From the NCBI GenBank assembly GCA_017395685.1, contig JAFQOD010000022.1, positions 1 through 64,000 on the forward strand: 64,000 nt of DNA, read 5' to 3'. Source of the DNA: Clostridia bacterium (GTDB lineage Bacteria; Bacillota; Clostridia; Christensenellales; Aristaeellaceae). The notes under the pieces are model-generated. The model ran no database searches, was not told where the DNA came from, and saw only the letters and a program-made list of their open reading frames with translations. Positions 24,791-33,125 of this stretch are shown in pieces. Positions within the stretch are counted from its first letter, which is position 1; every line of letters starts with the position of its first letter. Both the position numbers and the translations under genes were made by a program.

Positions 24791-26257
24791 ATGAAGGAAC
24801 AGATCTGGCGGCCGGAGGGCCGTCCCCGGGCCATTGTGCAGATTCTCCACGGCATGGCGGAGCATATCGCCCGCTATGAAAGGCTTGCGAAGGCGCTGAA
24901 TGGGGCAGGGTATCTGGTGGTGGGCCATAATCACCGGGGCCATGGGCTGGAGGCGGAAAAGCAGGGCTATTTTGCGGATCGGAATGGCTGGGATGCGGTG
25001 CTGCAGGATGCCCATCAGGTATCCCTTTCCATCAAAAAGGAGTATCCCTATCTGCCGCTTTTCCTGCTGGGCCATTCCATGGGCAGCTTTGCCGCCCGGG
25101 AGTATGCCCTGCGCTGGGGCGGGGAGCTGGAGGGGCTGATTCTATCCGGTACCGGCTTTTATCCAAAGGCATTGTGTACGGCAGGGCGGCTGCTGGCGAA
25201 AATCAGCCCCTGTGAGAAGCCTGCAAAATTGGTGGATCAGATTGCCTTCTCCGGCAATAACAAGCCCTTCAAGCCCGCCAGAACCCCCTTTGACTGGCTT
25301 TCCCGGGATGTGGAAGAGGTGGATCGCTATATCGCCGATCCCTGCTGTGGTTTTGTATTCACGGGCCGGGCGTTTGCCGATTTCTTCGGCGGCCTGATTG
25401 CATTGACGGATGAAAAGCGGCTGCAGGGCATGCCAAAGGATTTGCCCGTTTATTTCCTCTCCGGTGACCGGGATCCGGTGGGCCAGATGGGGAAGGGCGT
25501 AAAGCAGGTGGCGGATCAGTTCGGGGCCGCCGGGATCAAGGATGTGACGGTGAAGCTCTATCCCGACGCCCGCCACGAATTATTCAATGAACTGAACAGG
25601 GATCAGGTGACGGATGATCTGATGGGATGGCTGGAGGGGCAGATGGAACGCACCTTTGGCCGCCGGGTGCTGGAAAAGGCCCGGTATTATGCCGTCATGC
25701 CCTGGCAGGGGGCGGAAAAAAATCGCTTCCATGGGGAGGATGATCAGGGCTGCCGGGTGGATACGCCGGATATTGGCTACACCGAATGCCAATATCCCTG
25801 CGCTTACTGGAAGGTCGGGGAGGAGAATCAGGGCATGCCCTATTGCTGGGGCGGCTGGACGGATGAAAAGCAGTTTGCTGAGGGCCTTTCCCAGGGGAAA
25901 TATGCCGGCAATGTGCCCCAGGATCGGCCGAAGGTGATCAGCCGCCAGGCGGTGGGCATGGATTGCTCCGGGCTGGTATCGGTGTGCTGGAATCTGCCCA
26001 GGAAGCTTTCCACCCGGGATTTTGCCGCCATCTGTGATGAAATCCCTTGGAAGGATCTGCGGCAGGGGGATATTCTGCTGAAGGCGGGCAATCATGTGAT
26101 CTTTTTCGATTGCCGGCTGGAGGGGGATCAGATTCAGGTGGTGGAGGCCACCCGCTATGGCGGCAAGGTGCTTGAGCGGCAGCGGAATGGGAAGGAACTT
26201 CAGGAAAACGGCTATCTGGCCTATCGGCTGAAAGCCGAAAATCGAAAAAACGTGTAA
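24791..26257 (+). CDS. Alpha/beta hydrolase (monoacylglycerol lipase type) fused to an NlpC/P60-like domain
   Basis: A 488-residue protein without a signal peptide. Residues 1-285 are a serine hydrolase of the lysophospholipase/MAGL type: HGMAEH (20-25), GHSMGS with nucleophile S96, SGDRDPVG (D226/D228) and ARHE (H262). Residues ~297-488 look like an NlpC/P60 papain-like domain: CWGG (352-355), VGMDCSGLV (C392), GNHVIFF (H435) and D440 or E452 as possible third residue. Known biology: the first domain type hydrolyses lipid esters, the second peptidoglycan or related amides. One polypeptide with both is unusual. AAAGGAG precedes the ATG. It heads a row with the P1 peptidase and acpS (16 nt and overlap). 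Confidence 0.8.
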   Translation: MKEQIWRPEGRPRAIVQILHGMAEHIARYERLAKALNGAGYLVVGHNHRGHGLEAEKQGYFADRNGWDAVLQDAHQVSLSIKKEYPYLPLFLLGHSMGSFAAREYALRWGGELEGLILSGTGFYPKALCTAGRLLAKISPCEKPAKLVDQIAFSGNNKPFKPARTPFDWLSRDVEEVDRYIADPCCGFVFTGRAFADFFGGLIALTDEKRLQGMPKDLPVYFLSGDRDPVGQMGKGVKQVADQFGAAGIKDVTVKLYPDARHELFNELNRDQVTDDLMGWLEGQMERTFGRRVLEKARYYAVMPWQGAEKNRFHGEDDQGCRVDTPDIGYTECQYPCAYWKVGEENQGMPYCWGGWTDEKQFAEGLSQGKYAGNVPQDRPKVISRQAVGMDCSGLVSVCWNLPRKLSTRDFAAICDEIPWKDLRQGDILLKAGNHVIFFDCRLEGDQIQVVEATRYGGKVLERQRNGKELQENGYLAYRLKAENRKNV

Positions 26258-26273
26258 AAGAAAGGATGGCATC

Positions 26274-27230
26274 ATGGCAAAATATTATGCAGGGGATATT
26301 ACCCACGTCCATGGCATCCGGGTAGGCCATGCCCAGAGCGTCAGCGGCCGGACGGGCTGCAGCGTAATTCTGTGCAGAAAAGAAGGGGCGATCGGCGGTG
26401 TATCTGTCCGCGGGGCTGCCCCCGGCACCCGGGAAACGGATTTATTGCGGCCCGGCAATCTGGTGGAAAATGTGAATGCCATCGTGCTTTCCGGCGGCAG
26501 CGCCTTTGGGCTGGATGCAGCCGGCGGCGTGATGCGCTATCTGGAGCAGATGGATTGCGGCATGGATATGGGGGTGGCCCGGGTGCCCATCGTGCCCGCC
26601 GCCGTATTATATGATCTGGGGGTGGGGGATCCCCATATCCGCCCGGATGCGGCCATGGGCCGGTCTGCCTGCATGGCTGCCGATAAAGGCATGGCCCAGG
26701 GCAAGGTGGGCGCCGGCGCCGGCGCTACTGTGGGCAAGCTGATCCCCGGGGCCATTCCCCAGGAAAGCGGCATCGGTTCCGCCTCCATCACCCTGCCGGA
26801 AGGGGTCACTGTGGGCGCCATTGTGGCGGTGAATGCGGTGGGGGATGTATATCATCCCGAAACAGGGGAGGTGCTGGGCTGTGCCCATATGCCCGATGGC
26901 ACCCCGGTGCTGGCGGAAGGGCTGCTTTACGGCCATGCCCCTGCGCCCCAGCAGATCCGCATCCCGGCCCCCGGCAGCAATACCACCATCGGCGTGGTGG
27001 CTGTGGATTGTAAGCTTACCAAAGAGCAGGCCAACCGCCTGGCGGACGTCAGCCATGACGGCCTGGCCCGCACCATCCGCCCCGTGCACACCCAGATGGA
27101 CGGGGATACCATGTTTGCATTGGCTACCGGCCGCACCCATGCGGAAGTGAATTTCGTGAAGCTGTGCGCCGCCGCGGCGGAGGTCACCGCCCGGGCCATC
27201 GCCAATGCCCTGCTTTTTTCCAAGGCATGA
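26274..27230 (+). CDS. P1-family (DmpA/L-aminopeptidase) self-processing hydrolase
   Basis: A 318-residue member of the N-terminal nucleophile-like DmpA family. It shows PGTRETDLL (50-58), VNAIVLSGGSAFGLDAAGG (68-85) and the processing segment GSNTTIGVVAVD (234-245), where cleavage before T237 or T238 would free the catalytic residue. Family members release N-terminal D- or L-amino acids from peptides or amides. It is cytosolic. The stop overlaps the acpS start (ATGA), and an AAAGGA site precedes its own ATG. Confidence 0.9.
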   Translation: MAKYYAGDITHVHGIRVGHAQSVSGRTGCSVILCRKEGAIGGVSVRGAAPGTRETDLLRPGNLVENVNAIVLSGGSAFGLDAAGGVMRYLEQMDCGMDMGVARVPIVPAAVLYDLGVGDPHIRPDAAMGRSACMAADKGMAQGKVGAGAGATVGKLIPGAIPQESGIGSASITLPEGVTVGAIVAVNAVGDVYHPETGEVLGCAHMPDGTPVLAEGLLYGHAPAPQQIRIPAPGSNTTIGVVAVDCKLTKEQANRLADVSHDGLARTIRPVHTQMDGDTMFALATGRTHAEVNFVKLCAAAAEVTARAIANALLFSKA

Positions 27231-27607
27231 TTGTAGGCGTAGGGATTGATCTGTGCGAAATCGCACGGATGGAAAAATTGCTGGTTGACGGCCGTTTTCT
27301 GGGGCGGTATTTCAGCCGGGAGGAACAGGAATATATTGAATACAAGGGCAAGCGGGCCGCCGATACCATGGCGGGCATCTATGCCGCCAAGGAGGCGCTG
27401 GTAAAGGCCCTGGGCACCGGATTTACCAGCACAAATCTTCAGGATATAGTGGTGCTGCATGATAAAAACGGCGCCCCCTATTATGAATTGAGAGGGGATT
27501 ATGCCCTTCATGCCGCTCAGCGGAATATCACTTCCCTGCATCTTTCCATCTCTCACGACGGCGGCATGGCCGCGGCCATCGCTATTGCGGAAAGAAACGC
27601 CAACTGA
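27227..27607 (+). CDS. acpS: Holo-[acyl-carrier-protein] synthase
   Basis: A 126-residue enzyme that moves 4'-phosphopantetheine from CoA to acyl carrier protein. Motifs GVGIDLCEI (D8) and AAKEALVKALG (E56) supply the magnesium ligands, and the length is standard. The ATG at 27227 overlaps the preceding stop by 4 nt. It lies two genes before the NAD(P)HX repair gene, the acpS-nnrD neighbourhood common in Bacillota. A long hairpin separates the two. Confidence 0.95.
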   Translation: MIVGVGIDLCEIARMEKLLVDGRFLGRYFSREEQEYIEYKGKRAADTMAGIYAAKEALVKALGTGFTSTNLQDIVVLHDKNGAPYYELRGDYALHAAQRNITSLHLSISHDGGMAAAIAIAERNAN

Positions 27608-27617
27608 GGTAAATATA

Positions 27618-27657
27618 GCGAGAGGACCTTTCTTTTGAAAAAGAAAGGCCCTCTCGC
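27618..27657. repeat. 18-bp inverted repeat between acpS and nnrD
   Basis: GCGAGAGG (27618-27625) and CCTTTCTTTT (27627-27636) pair with AAAAGAAAGG (27639-27648) and CCTCTCGC (27650-27657), with a single mismatch and a 2-nt loop. GCTCTCCC follows and no U-run is present. It may be a processing site or a dispersed repeat. Confidence 0.65.
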
Positions 27658-27749
27658 GCTCTCCCAAAGAAAACTGATTCCGGACGAAGCGGTACAACTT
27701 TTTATCGGCTGTTTTCCCGGTGAAGTAAAAGAATCAAAGGGGAATGATT

Positions 27750-29357
27750 GTGAGAAACAGGATTCAAAAAGACGAAAGCAACGTGATCATCTGGAAAGAA
27801 TTGCTCACGCCCGGGGATATGCGCAAAACGGAGCAAAAGGCTTTTGAAGCCGGCATGCCCAGCATTTTGCTCATGGAGCATGCCGCCATGAAAGTGGTGG
27901 ATGCGCTGGAAAAGGAACTGGGCGGCTGTGATGGAAAACGGGTGGTTTTTCTCTGCGGCACCGGCAATAACGGCGGGGACGGACTGGCTGCTGCCCGTTT
28001 GTTTCAGGCGCGGGGAGGTTGGCCGGAAATCTGGCTGTCCGGCGATCCCAAAACCCCGGATGCAAAGATCAATCTGGGGCTGGCCCAGGCCTGCCGCATT
28101 GATATTCTCAATCTGTCAAAGCTGCCCCGGGAGGAATGGCCCTTTTCGGAAGGATTTTCCCCCCATCGGCATCATGACGGTTATGTGGATGCCCTGCTTG
28201 GCATCGGCATGAAGGGGGAACCGGATTTTATCACCTCTGCCATGATCCTGGCCCCCTATCATGATTTTCAGGATCATACTGTGATTGCGGTGGATGTGCC
28301 CAGCGGCATGGATGCCCTGACCGGCGATTGCCCCGGTGTTTATGTGCATGCCGATGTAACGGTTACCTTCCACAAGGCCAAGCCCGGCCTGTATCTTTCC
28401 CAGGATCGGGAGGCCGTGGGCCGGATCATTCCGGCAGATATCGGGCTGGAGGCGCTGGATTGCTGCTGTCTGGATGAAAAGGAACTGGATCTGGAGATCA
28501 CTACGCCTGCCTATATGAAATATCTTCAGGATCGGCCCCTGGATGCCCATAAGGGGGATTGCGGCCGCATCCTCATCTATGCGGGCAGCATGGGCATGGC
28601 AGGGGCCGCTGCCATGTGCGCAAAGGCTGCGGTATGCGCCGGGGCAGGGCTGGTGACGGTGGCCTGTCCCAGGGAAATCATCCCCATTCTGCAGTGCCTG
28701 GTGCCCAATGCCATGTGCATGGATATTGAAGTGGCAATCAAAAATCCCCCCGCCTATGATGTGCTGGCGGTGGGCTGCGGGTTGACACAGAGCGAAGAAA
28801 TCTGGGAAAATATTCAGAAATTATTCAATCCCGCCAAACCCTCTGTCTGGGATGCGGATGCCCTGAATATGCTGGCCCGTCATCCCATGAAGCTGGGCAG
28901 CCAGGCGGTCATCACCCCTCATCCCGGGGAGGCTGCCCGGCTGCTGGGGATAACGCCGGATCAGGTGTTGCAGGATCCCATCAGGGCCGCTCGCACGCTG
29001 CAGGGAAAATACAGCTGCTGTGCGCTGCTGAAGGGGGATGTGAGCATTGCCTGCGCCATCAGCCTTGTAAGTGGCGCCCCCAAGTATGTATTCAATGCCC
29101 TGGGCACTCCGGCCCTGGCCAAGGGGGGCAGCGGAGATGCGCTGACGGGCATCCTGGCCGCTCTTTTGCATACGGAAGGGGCAAGCGCCTCCACCGCAGC
29201 CATGGCCAGCGCATGGCACGGCATGGCGGGAATGATCGGTGAAAAAAGGCATGGCCAGCGGGAGCTGACCACCCTGCAATTGATCGAATGCCTGCATGAG
29301 GCAGAGCAATGGGGAAAGGGAAAAATTGCGCCCCCTGCGGGCTGGGAAGGCTGCTGA
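27750..29357 (+). CDS. nnrD: Bifunctional NAD(P)H-hydrate epimerase / ADP-dependent NAD(P)H-hydrate dehydratase
   Basis: A two-domain cytosolic repair enzyme. The N-terminal epimerase (~20-225) has GTGNNGGDGLAAARLF and the DVPSGMD segment; the C-terminal ribokinase-like dehydratase (~245-530) has GSMGMAGAAAMCAKAAV, TPHPGEAARLL and GGSGDALTGILAALL. Together they recycle damaged hydrated NADH/NADPH. The GTG at 27750 (MRNRIQKD) is preferred because AAAGGGGA sits about 7 nt upstream; the ATG 6 nt earlier is almost on top of the RBS. Its transcript ends in a terminator that overlaps the convergent spoIIID gene. Confidence 0.92.
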   Translation: MRNRIQKDESNVIIWKELLTPGDMRKTEQKAFEAGMPSILLMEHAAMKVVDALEKELGGCDGKRVVFLCGTGNNGGDGLAAARLFQARGGWPEIWLSGDPKTPDAKINLGLAQACRIDILNLSKLPREEWPFSEGFSPHRHHDGYVDALLGIGMKGEPDFITSAMILAPYHDFQDHTVIAVDVPSGMDALTGDCPGVYVHADVTVTFHKAKPGLYLSQDREAVGRIIPADIGLEALDCCCLDEKELDLEITTPAYMKYLQDRPLDAHKGDCGRILIYAGSMGMAGAAAMCAKAAVCAGAGLVTVACPREIIPILQCLVPNAMCMDIEVAIKNPPAYDVLAVGCGLTQSEEIWENIQKLFNPAKPSVWDADALNMLARHPMKLGSQAVITPHPGEAARLLGITPDQVLQDPIRAARTLQGKYSCCALLKGDVSIACAISLVSGAPKYVFNALGTPALAKGGSGDALTGILAALLHTEGASASTAAMASAWHGMAGMIGEKRHGQRELTTLQLIECLHEAEQWGKGKIAPPAGWEGC

Positions 29358-29365
29358 CGGCCGGT

Positions 29366-29656
29366 TTATCCGGGCCCGGGAGAAATAACCCGGGCCGTTT
29401 TTTCTTCCCGGATCAGCCGCCAGCGCTTTCTGGTGGCGATGCCGCCCCGGATATGCCGCACGGCGTGATGATAATCCAGAATTTTTTTTACTTCCATATG
29501 CAGCCCCGGATGCACCAGGCGCAGCCGTTCGTGCACATCCTTATGCACTGAGCTTTTGCTGAGGCCATATTCCCTGGCTGTTTCCCGCACGGTGGCCCCG
29601 GTACGCAGGATATACCGGCCCAGCTCCATGCACCTGAGCTCAATTTCCTTTTTCAT
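29366..29656 (-). CDS. spoIIID: Sporulation transcription factor SpoIIID
   Basis: A 96-residue DNA-binding regulator of mother-cell genes during sporulation. The HTH region (ATVRETAREYGLSKSSVHKD) and ERLRLVHPGLHMEVKKILDY/HHAVRHIRGG match SpoIIID closely. The ATG at 29656 is chosen because homologues start at this MKKEIE position and GGGAAGG precedes it; an in-frame start 27 nt upstream would lack homology. The final ~13 residues (EEKTARVISPGPG) extend past the usual end and are encoded by the terminator hairpin of convergent nnrD. A sigma-E-like -10 lies upstream. Confidence 0.93.
   Translation of the reverse strand: MKKEIELRCMELGRYILRTGATVRETAREYGLSKSSVHKDVHERLRLVHPGLHMEVKKILDYHHAVRHIRGGIATRKRWRLIREEKTARVISPGPG
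29373..29404 (+). terminator. Terminator of nnrD, inside the 3' end of spoIIID
   Basis: Stem GGCCCGGG/CCCGGGCC (29373-29380, 29389-29396) followed by GTTTTTTCTT. The same bases on the other strand code for the last residues of SpoIIID. Confidence 0.88.
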
Positions 29657-29678
29657 GCCCTTCCCCCTTCCCTGGGGC

Positions 29679-29686
29679 ATCATATG
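29679..29686 (-). promoter_or_regulatory. Possible sigma-E -10 element for spoIIID
   Basis: Minus strand CATATGAT at 29686-29679 resembles the sigma-E -10 (CATAnnnT) and is correctly placed 22 nt before the start codon. The matching -35 is poor. In Bacillus subtilis spoIIID is sigma-E dependent. Confidence 0.3.
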
Positions 29687-29696
29687 CCGGGAAGGG

Positions 29697-29742
29697 ATAA
29701 AACATGCAAAACGCCCGCAGCCAATCCTGTGACTGCGGGCGT
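29697..29742 (-). terminator. Terminator of the SHOCT membrane protein gene
   Basis: Stem ACGCCCGCAG/CTGCGGGCGT (29711-29720, 29733-29742) with T-runs on both sides; on the minus strand it follows the gene ending at 29772. Confidence 0.85.
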
Positions 29743-29771
29743 TTTCATTTTTTCAGATCTGATGGAATGAA

Positions 29772-31460
29772 TTACAGCCCCATCAGCTGCTTTTTCTTCA
29801 GATCAAATTCTTCCTTGGTGATGATATCGGCGTCCAGCAATTCCTTGTACTTCTTCAGTTCATCGGCAGCGGATACGGTGGCCACCACGGGCTGATTTTT
29901 CCGTTCCTTGTATTCCCGGATCTTGCCATCCACGAAGGCATAGATTTCCCGCATCAGAGGCAGATGATTCTTGGTGAAGGCAATGGCATTTTCGCTGGTA
30001 TAGGCGGCACTGTTATTGCTGCTGCGGGCGCCCAGGGTTTCAAATTCCATATAACCGTCGGTGATGGTGCCGGGCTCCCGGAACTGAACGGAGGTGAGAT
30101 CGGCATAATAGAATTTCTTTTCGCCGGCATAGAACTTATTGGTGACCAGCAGCGTCATGGCATTCTTTTTCGCCGTCAGCACGCAGTAGGAATCAAATAC
30201 CTGCAGGGTGGCCAGGCCGGTTTCCACGTTGAAGATGGGCTCGTTATCATTTCTGGGTGTGGGGGGCACCTGGGGGGCCTGGGCCTTGGCGGCATTCCAT
30301 TTTTCCTGGGCGAAGGCGAAGGCGGCTTTCAGCATGCTCTTGTCATTCACGTCGAGGTGATAATCCTTGCCCTTGTACATCATATAATATACGCCCAGCA
30401 TGATGTACAGATTGTTGATTTCCGTATAGGGGGCAAAGAAATCCTCACCCTTGATCTGGTAACGGATGCCGGTTTCGGTGATGGTGCAGCTGCCCTTGCT
30501 GCCTTGGAGGAAATATTTAATGGGGTTAACGGGGGCAGGGGCGGCAGCCACAGGAACGGCAGCCACAGGAACGGCGGCCATAGGGGCAGGCGCTTCCGCG
30601 GGGGCAGAAGATTCGACGGCAGGGGCCGGAATTTCTTCCGCAGGGGCTGCTTCCGCCGGCACTTCTTCTGTGGCAGCTTCCTCAGCGGCAATTTCTTCCG
30701 CAGGCGCTTCTTCCACAGCAGCGACGGGCTCTTCAAAGGGGGCAGGGGCCGTTTCTACAGGAATTTCTTCCGCAGGGATCTCGGCTGCTGCGGCAACAGG
30801 CTCCGCAGGGAGGATCTGGGGGGCAGGGGCTGCCTGCACGGGGGCGATAGGGGCGGCGGGCTGGGCCAGGCGGCCTTCCAGTTCATCGTATTTCCTGGTC
30901 AGGGCTGCCAGACCGGCCTGCAGGCCATCCAGCTTGGGCATCCGCTGCAGGAAAGAACCCATATTCGCCACTTCGGCTTCCATTTTCTGAAGGCGGCTGG
31001 AAAGGGCATTCATATCATCCTGCAGATTCTGGGGAAGGGGGAAAGGTACATTCCCGGCGGCGGCAGGGGAAGCAGCAGGGGCTTTCTTGCGGCAGAAAAC
31101 CAGGATGCTGCTGGCAATGATCATCATGAATACCAGCACGGAGATCAGGGTGGGAATGGGGGAATAGAAGCTGGCAAAGCCATTGAAAGGGGAAAGATCC
31201 ATTCCATCCAGCAGCAGGGGCAGGAAATGCAGGGAGCCGCAGATCAGGCCGAATATGGCGCAGCATTTGCTGGAAAAGGCCTGGGCAAAGATCGAAAACA
31301 GAACGGAAAGCAGCAGCGCACCGGTCATGCACAGGAAGAAAAGCTGATACGCGGTATCGATACTGCCCTCAATGAGATTCATGAAGGTGGCGAGCAGCAG
31401 AAACAGGGCCCAGAGAATGGGCAAAAACAGCAGAGAAAAACGGGCAAAAAAGCGCTTCAC
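29772..31460 (-). CDS. Four-TM membrane protein with Ala/Glu/Pro linker, PH-like region and C-terminal SHOCT domain
   Basis: A 562-residue protein starting at GTG with a GAGG site. Four TM helices fall at ~8-27, 38-60, 67-85 and 102-123. Then come a short coiled coil (~145-175), a low-complexity Ala/Glu/Pro linker (~200-320) with repeats of the type PAEEIPxE, a beta-rich PH-like region (~325-510), and a classic SHOCT motif (LKKYKELLDADIITKEEFDLKKKQL, ending at 562). SHOCT domains are short oligomerisation helices at the ends of membrane proteins. Function unknown. It lies 84 nt downstream of the isomerase gene, on the same strand. Confidence 0.78.
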   Translation of the reverse strand: MKRFFARFSLLFLPILWALFLLLATFMNLIEGSIDTAYQLFFLCMTGALLLSVLFSIFAQAFSSKCCAIFGLICGSLHFLPLLLDGMDLSPFNGFASFYSPIPTLISVLVFMMIIASSILVFCRKKAPAASPAAAGNVPFPLPQNLQDDMNALSSRLQKMEAEVANMGSFLQRMPKLDGLQAGLAALTRKYDELEGRLAQPAAPIAPVQAAPAPQILPAEPVAAAAEIPAEEIPVETAPAPFEEPVAAVEEAPAEEIAAEEAATEEVPAEAAPAEEIPAPAVESSAPAEAPAPMAAVPVAAVPVAAAPAPVNPIKYFLQGSKGSCTITETGIRYQIKGEDFFAPYTEINNLYIMLGVYYMMYKGKDYHLDVNDKSMLKAAFAFAQEKWNAAKAQAPQVPPTPRNDNEPIFNVETGLATLQVFDSYCVLTAKKNAMTLLVTNKFYAGEKKFYYADLTSVQFREPGTITDGYMEFETLGARSSNNSAAYTSENAIAFTKNHLPLMREIYAFVDGKIREYKERKNQPVVATVSAADELKKYKELLDADIITKEEFDLKKKQLMGL

Positions 31461-31544
31461 AGAGTTTTCCTCACTTCATTTGTATTTTGTCCTGAAAGAA
31501 TGCCTCTTGATTTTCCGTGTGAAGAAAAACGCATCAGGGATTCA

Positions 31545-32510
31545 TCAGGCCCAGTACATTTCGCCGGGGGCATCATAGATCAGCACGCCCTTGAGGAATT
31601 CGATGGCCTTGGAGAGGCCTTCCTCGCCGCTCATGAGGCCGTCTTCATGCTCGATGGAGATGGGGCCGTCATAGCCGACGATGCGCAGGGCGCTCATCAT
31701 ATCCTTCCATACCTTGGCGTCATGGCCGTAGCCGATGGTGCGGAATACCCAGGCACGCTTCTTGATATCGGAAAAATGCTTGCTATCCAATACGCCGTTG
31801 GCCGCCACATTGTATTGATCGATGGCGGTATCCTTGGCATGGAAGAAATGGATGGCGTCGCCAAGCTCCCGGATGGCACGGACGGGATCGATGCCCTGCC
31901 AGAACAGGTGGCTGGGATCGAAATTGGCGCCCAGGATATCGCCCACGGCGGAGCGGATCTTCAGCATGGTTTCGGGATTGTATACGCAGAAGCCGGGATG
32001 CATTTCGAAGGCGATTTTCTTGATGCCGTGCTGGGCGGCGAAGGCGGCGGTTTCCTTCCAGTAGGGGATCAGCACGTCATTCCACTGATATTCCAGGATT
32101 TCCTGATATTCCGGGGGCCAGGCGCAGGTGACCCAGTTGGGCTGCTGATCCACAGGGGAGCCGCCGGGGCAGCCGGAGAAGGTGACGATGCGATCCACGC
32201 CCAGCTTTTCGGCCAGCAGCACCGCATTGACGAAATCATCATGATAGGCCTTGGCAATTTCCTTCTTGGGATGCACGGGATTGCCGTGAGTGGAGAGAGC
32301 GGCGATGGAAAGATCATACTTTTTGAAGGTATCGATAAACTGCTGCAGCTTTTCTTCATCCTTCAAAAGAACGGCGGGATCGCAATGGGCCTTGCCGGGA
32401 TAACCGCCGCAGCCCACTTCTACCTGCTGCACCCCCCGATCCTTCAGGAATTTCAGGGCTTCATCCAGGCTGCGGTCAGCCAGGGCAACGGCCAGAACGG
32501 ATAATTTCAT
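31545..32510 (-). CDS. Sugar phosphate isomerase/epimerase, xylose-isomerase-like TIM barrel
   Basis: A 321-residue (beta/alpha)8 enzyme of the AP-endonuclease-2 superfamily. Expected metal ligands are seen in AFEMHPG, GANFDPSH, HFFHAKD and ISIEHED. Such proteins interconvert keto/aldo sugars or epimerise inositols and sugar phosphates in the cytosol. The ATG at 32510 (MKLSVLAV) is preceded by GAGGAGGA; the longer in-frame start lacks an RBS. It lies 29 nt after the methyltransferase gene. Nearby genes give no clue to the substrate. Confidence 0.85.
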   Translation of the reverse strand: MKLSVLAVALADRSLDEALKFLKDRGVQQVEVGCGGYPGKAHCDPAVLLKDEEKLQQFIDTFKKYDLSIAALSTHGNPVHPKKEIAKAYHDDFVNAVLLAEKLGVDRIVTFSGCPGGSPVDQQPNWVTCAWPPEYQEILEYQWNDVLIPYWKETAAFAAQHGIKKIAFEMHPGFCVYNPETMLKIRSAVGDILGANFDPSHLFWQGIDPVRAIRELGDAIHFFHAKDTAIDQYNVAANGVLDSKHFSDIKKRAWVFRTIGYGHDAKVWKDMMSALRIVGYDGPISIEHEDGLMSGEEGLSKAIEFLKGVLIYDAPGEMYWA

Positions 32511-32539
32511 ATCGGTTTCCTCCTCTTGATTTCTATCTA

Positions 32540-33106
32540 TTATTGACGCTGAATCACAAAGCATTCAGGCGCACCAGGGCCGGCGTTCAGAAACTTATGC
32601 CATAATACATTATACTGTTGCGGGGCCAGTTTCGCAAGCATATCCATCAGGTATTCCCTCTCCCGATCCCCTTCCTGATGGCCGGGATAGCAGCAGATCA
32701 GGCAGATGCCCAGGGGCCGGAGCAGGGAAAGGGCGGCATGCACCGCCTGTTTGGTGGTATCCAGCAGGGTGGTGACGGCCTTATCCCCGCCGGGCAGCCA
32801 GCCCAGATTGAAAACCACTGCATCCACAGGGCCGGATACTACCTCAGCCATGTGCTGATGCCCCATGCAGTGAAGCTGGGCCCTGTCCAGCACCCCGGCC
32901 TCTTCCAGCCGTTTTTTGGTGCTTTCCACGGCGGCTGATTGCACGTCGAAGGCGATCACATGCCCTTTTTCCCCCACCAGGCGGCACAGGGTCAGGGTAT
33001 CGTGGCCGTTGCCCATGGTGGCATCGATCACCGTATTGCCGGGGGCGACGGCCTTTTCCAGGATTTCGGCTGCAATGAACCGGGCAGAGCGAAGCAGATA
33101 GGGCAT
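32540..33106 (-). CDS. mnmM: tRNA-modification methyltransferase MnmM (YtqB family)
   Basis: A 188-residue class I SAM methyltransferase. The SAM motif VIDATMGNGHDT and the family segment VVFNLGWLPGGDK match YtqB, which in Bacillus subtilis (renamed MnmM) performs the last methylation of the wobble mnm5s2U in tRNA. The start MPYLLRSARF at 33106 is preceded by AAAGGA at 10 nt, and homologues begin near here. It is 19 nt after the stop of the TPR gene, in the same direction. The enzyme assignment is by family; specificity is inferred. Confidence 0.82.
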   Translation of the reverse strand: MPYLLRSARFIAAEILEKAVAPGNTVIDATMGNGHDTLTLCRLVGEKGHVIAFDVQSAAVESTKKRLEEAGVLDRAQLHCMGHQHMAEVVSGPVDAVVFNLGWLPGGDKAVTTLLDTTKQAVHAALSLLRPLGICLICCYPGHQEGDREREYLMDMLAKLAPQQYNVLWHKFLNAGPGAPECFVIQRQ

Positions 33107-33125
33107 ACCGGCATCATCCTTTGAT

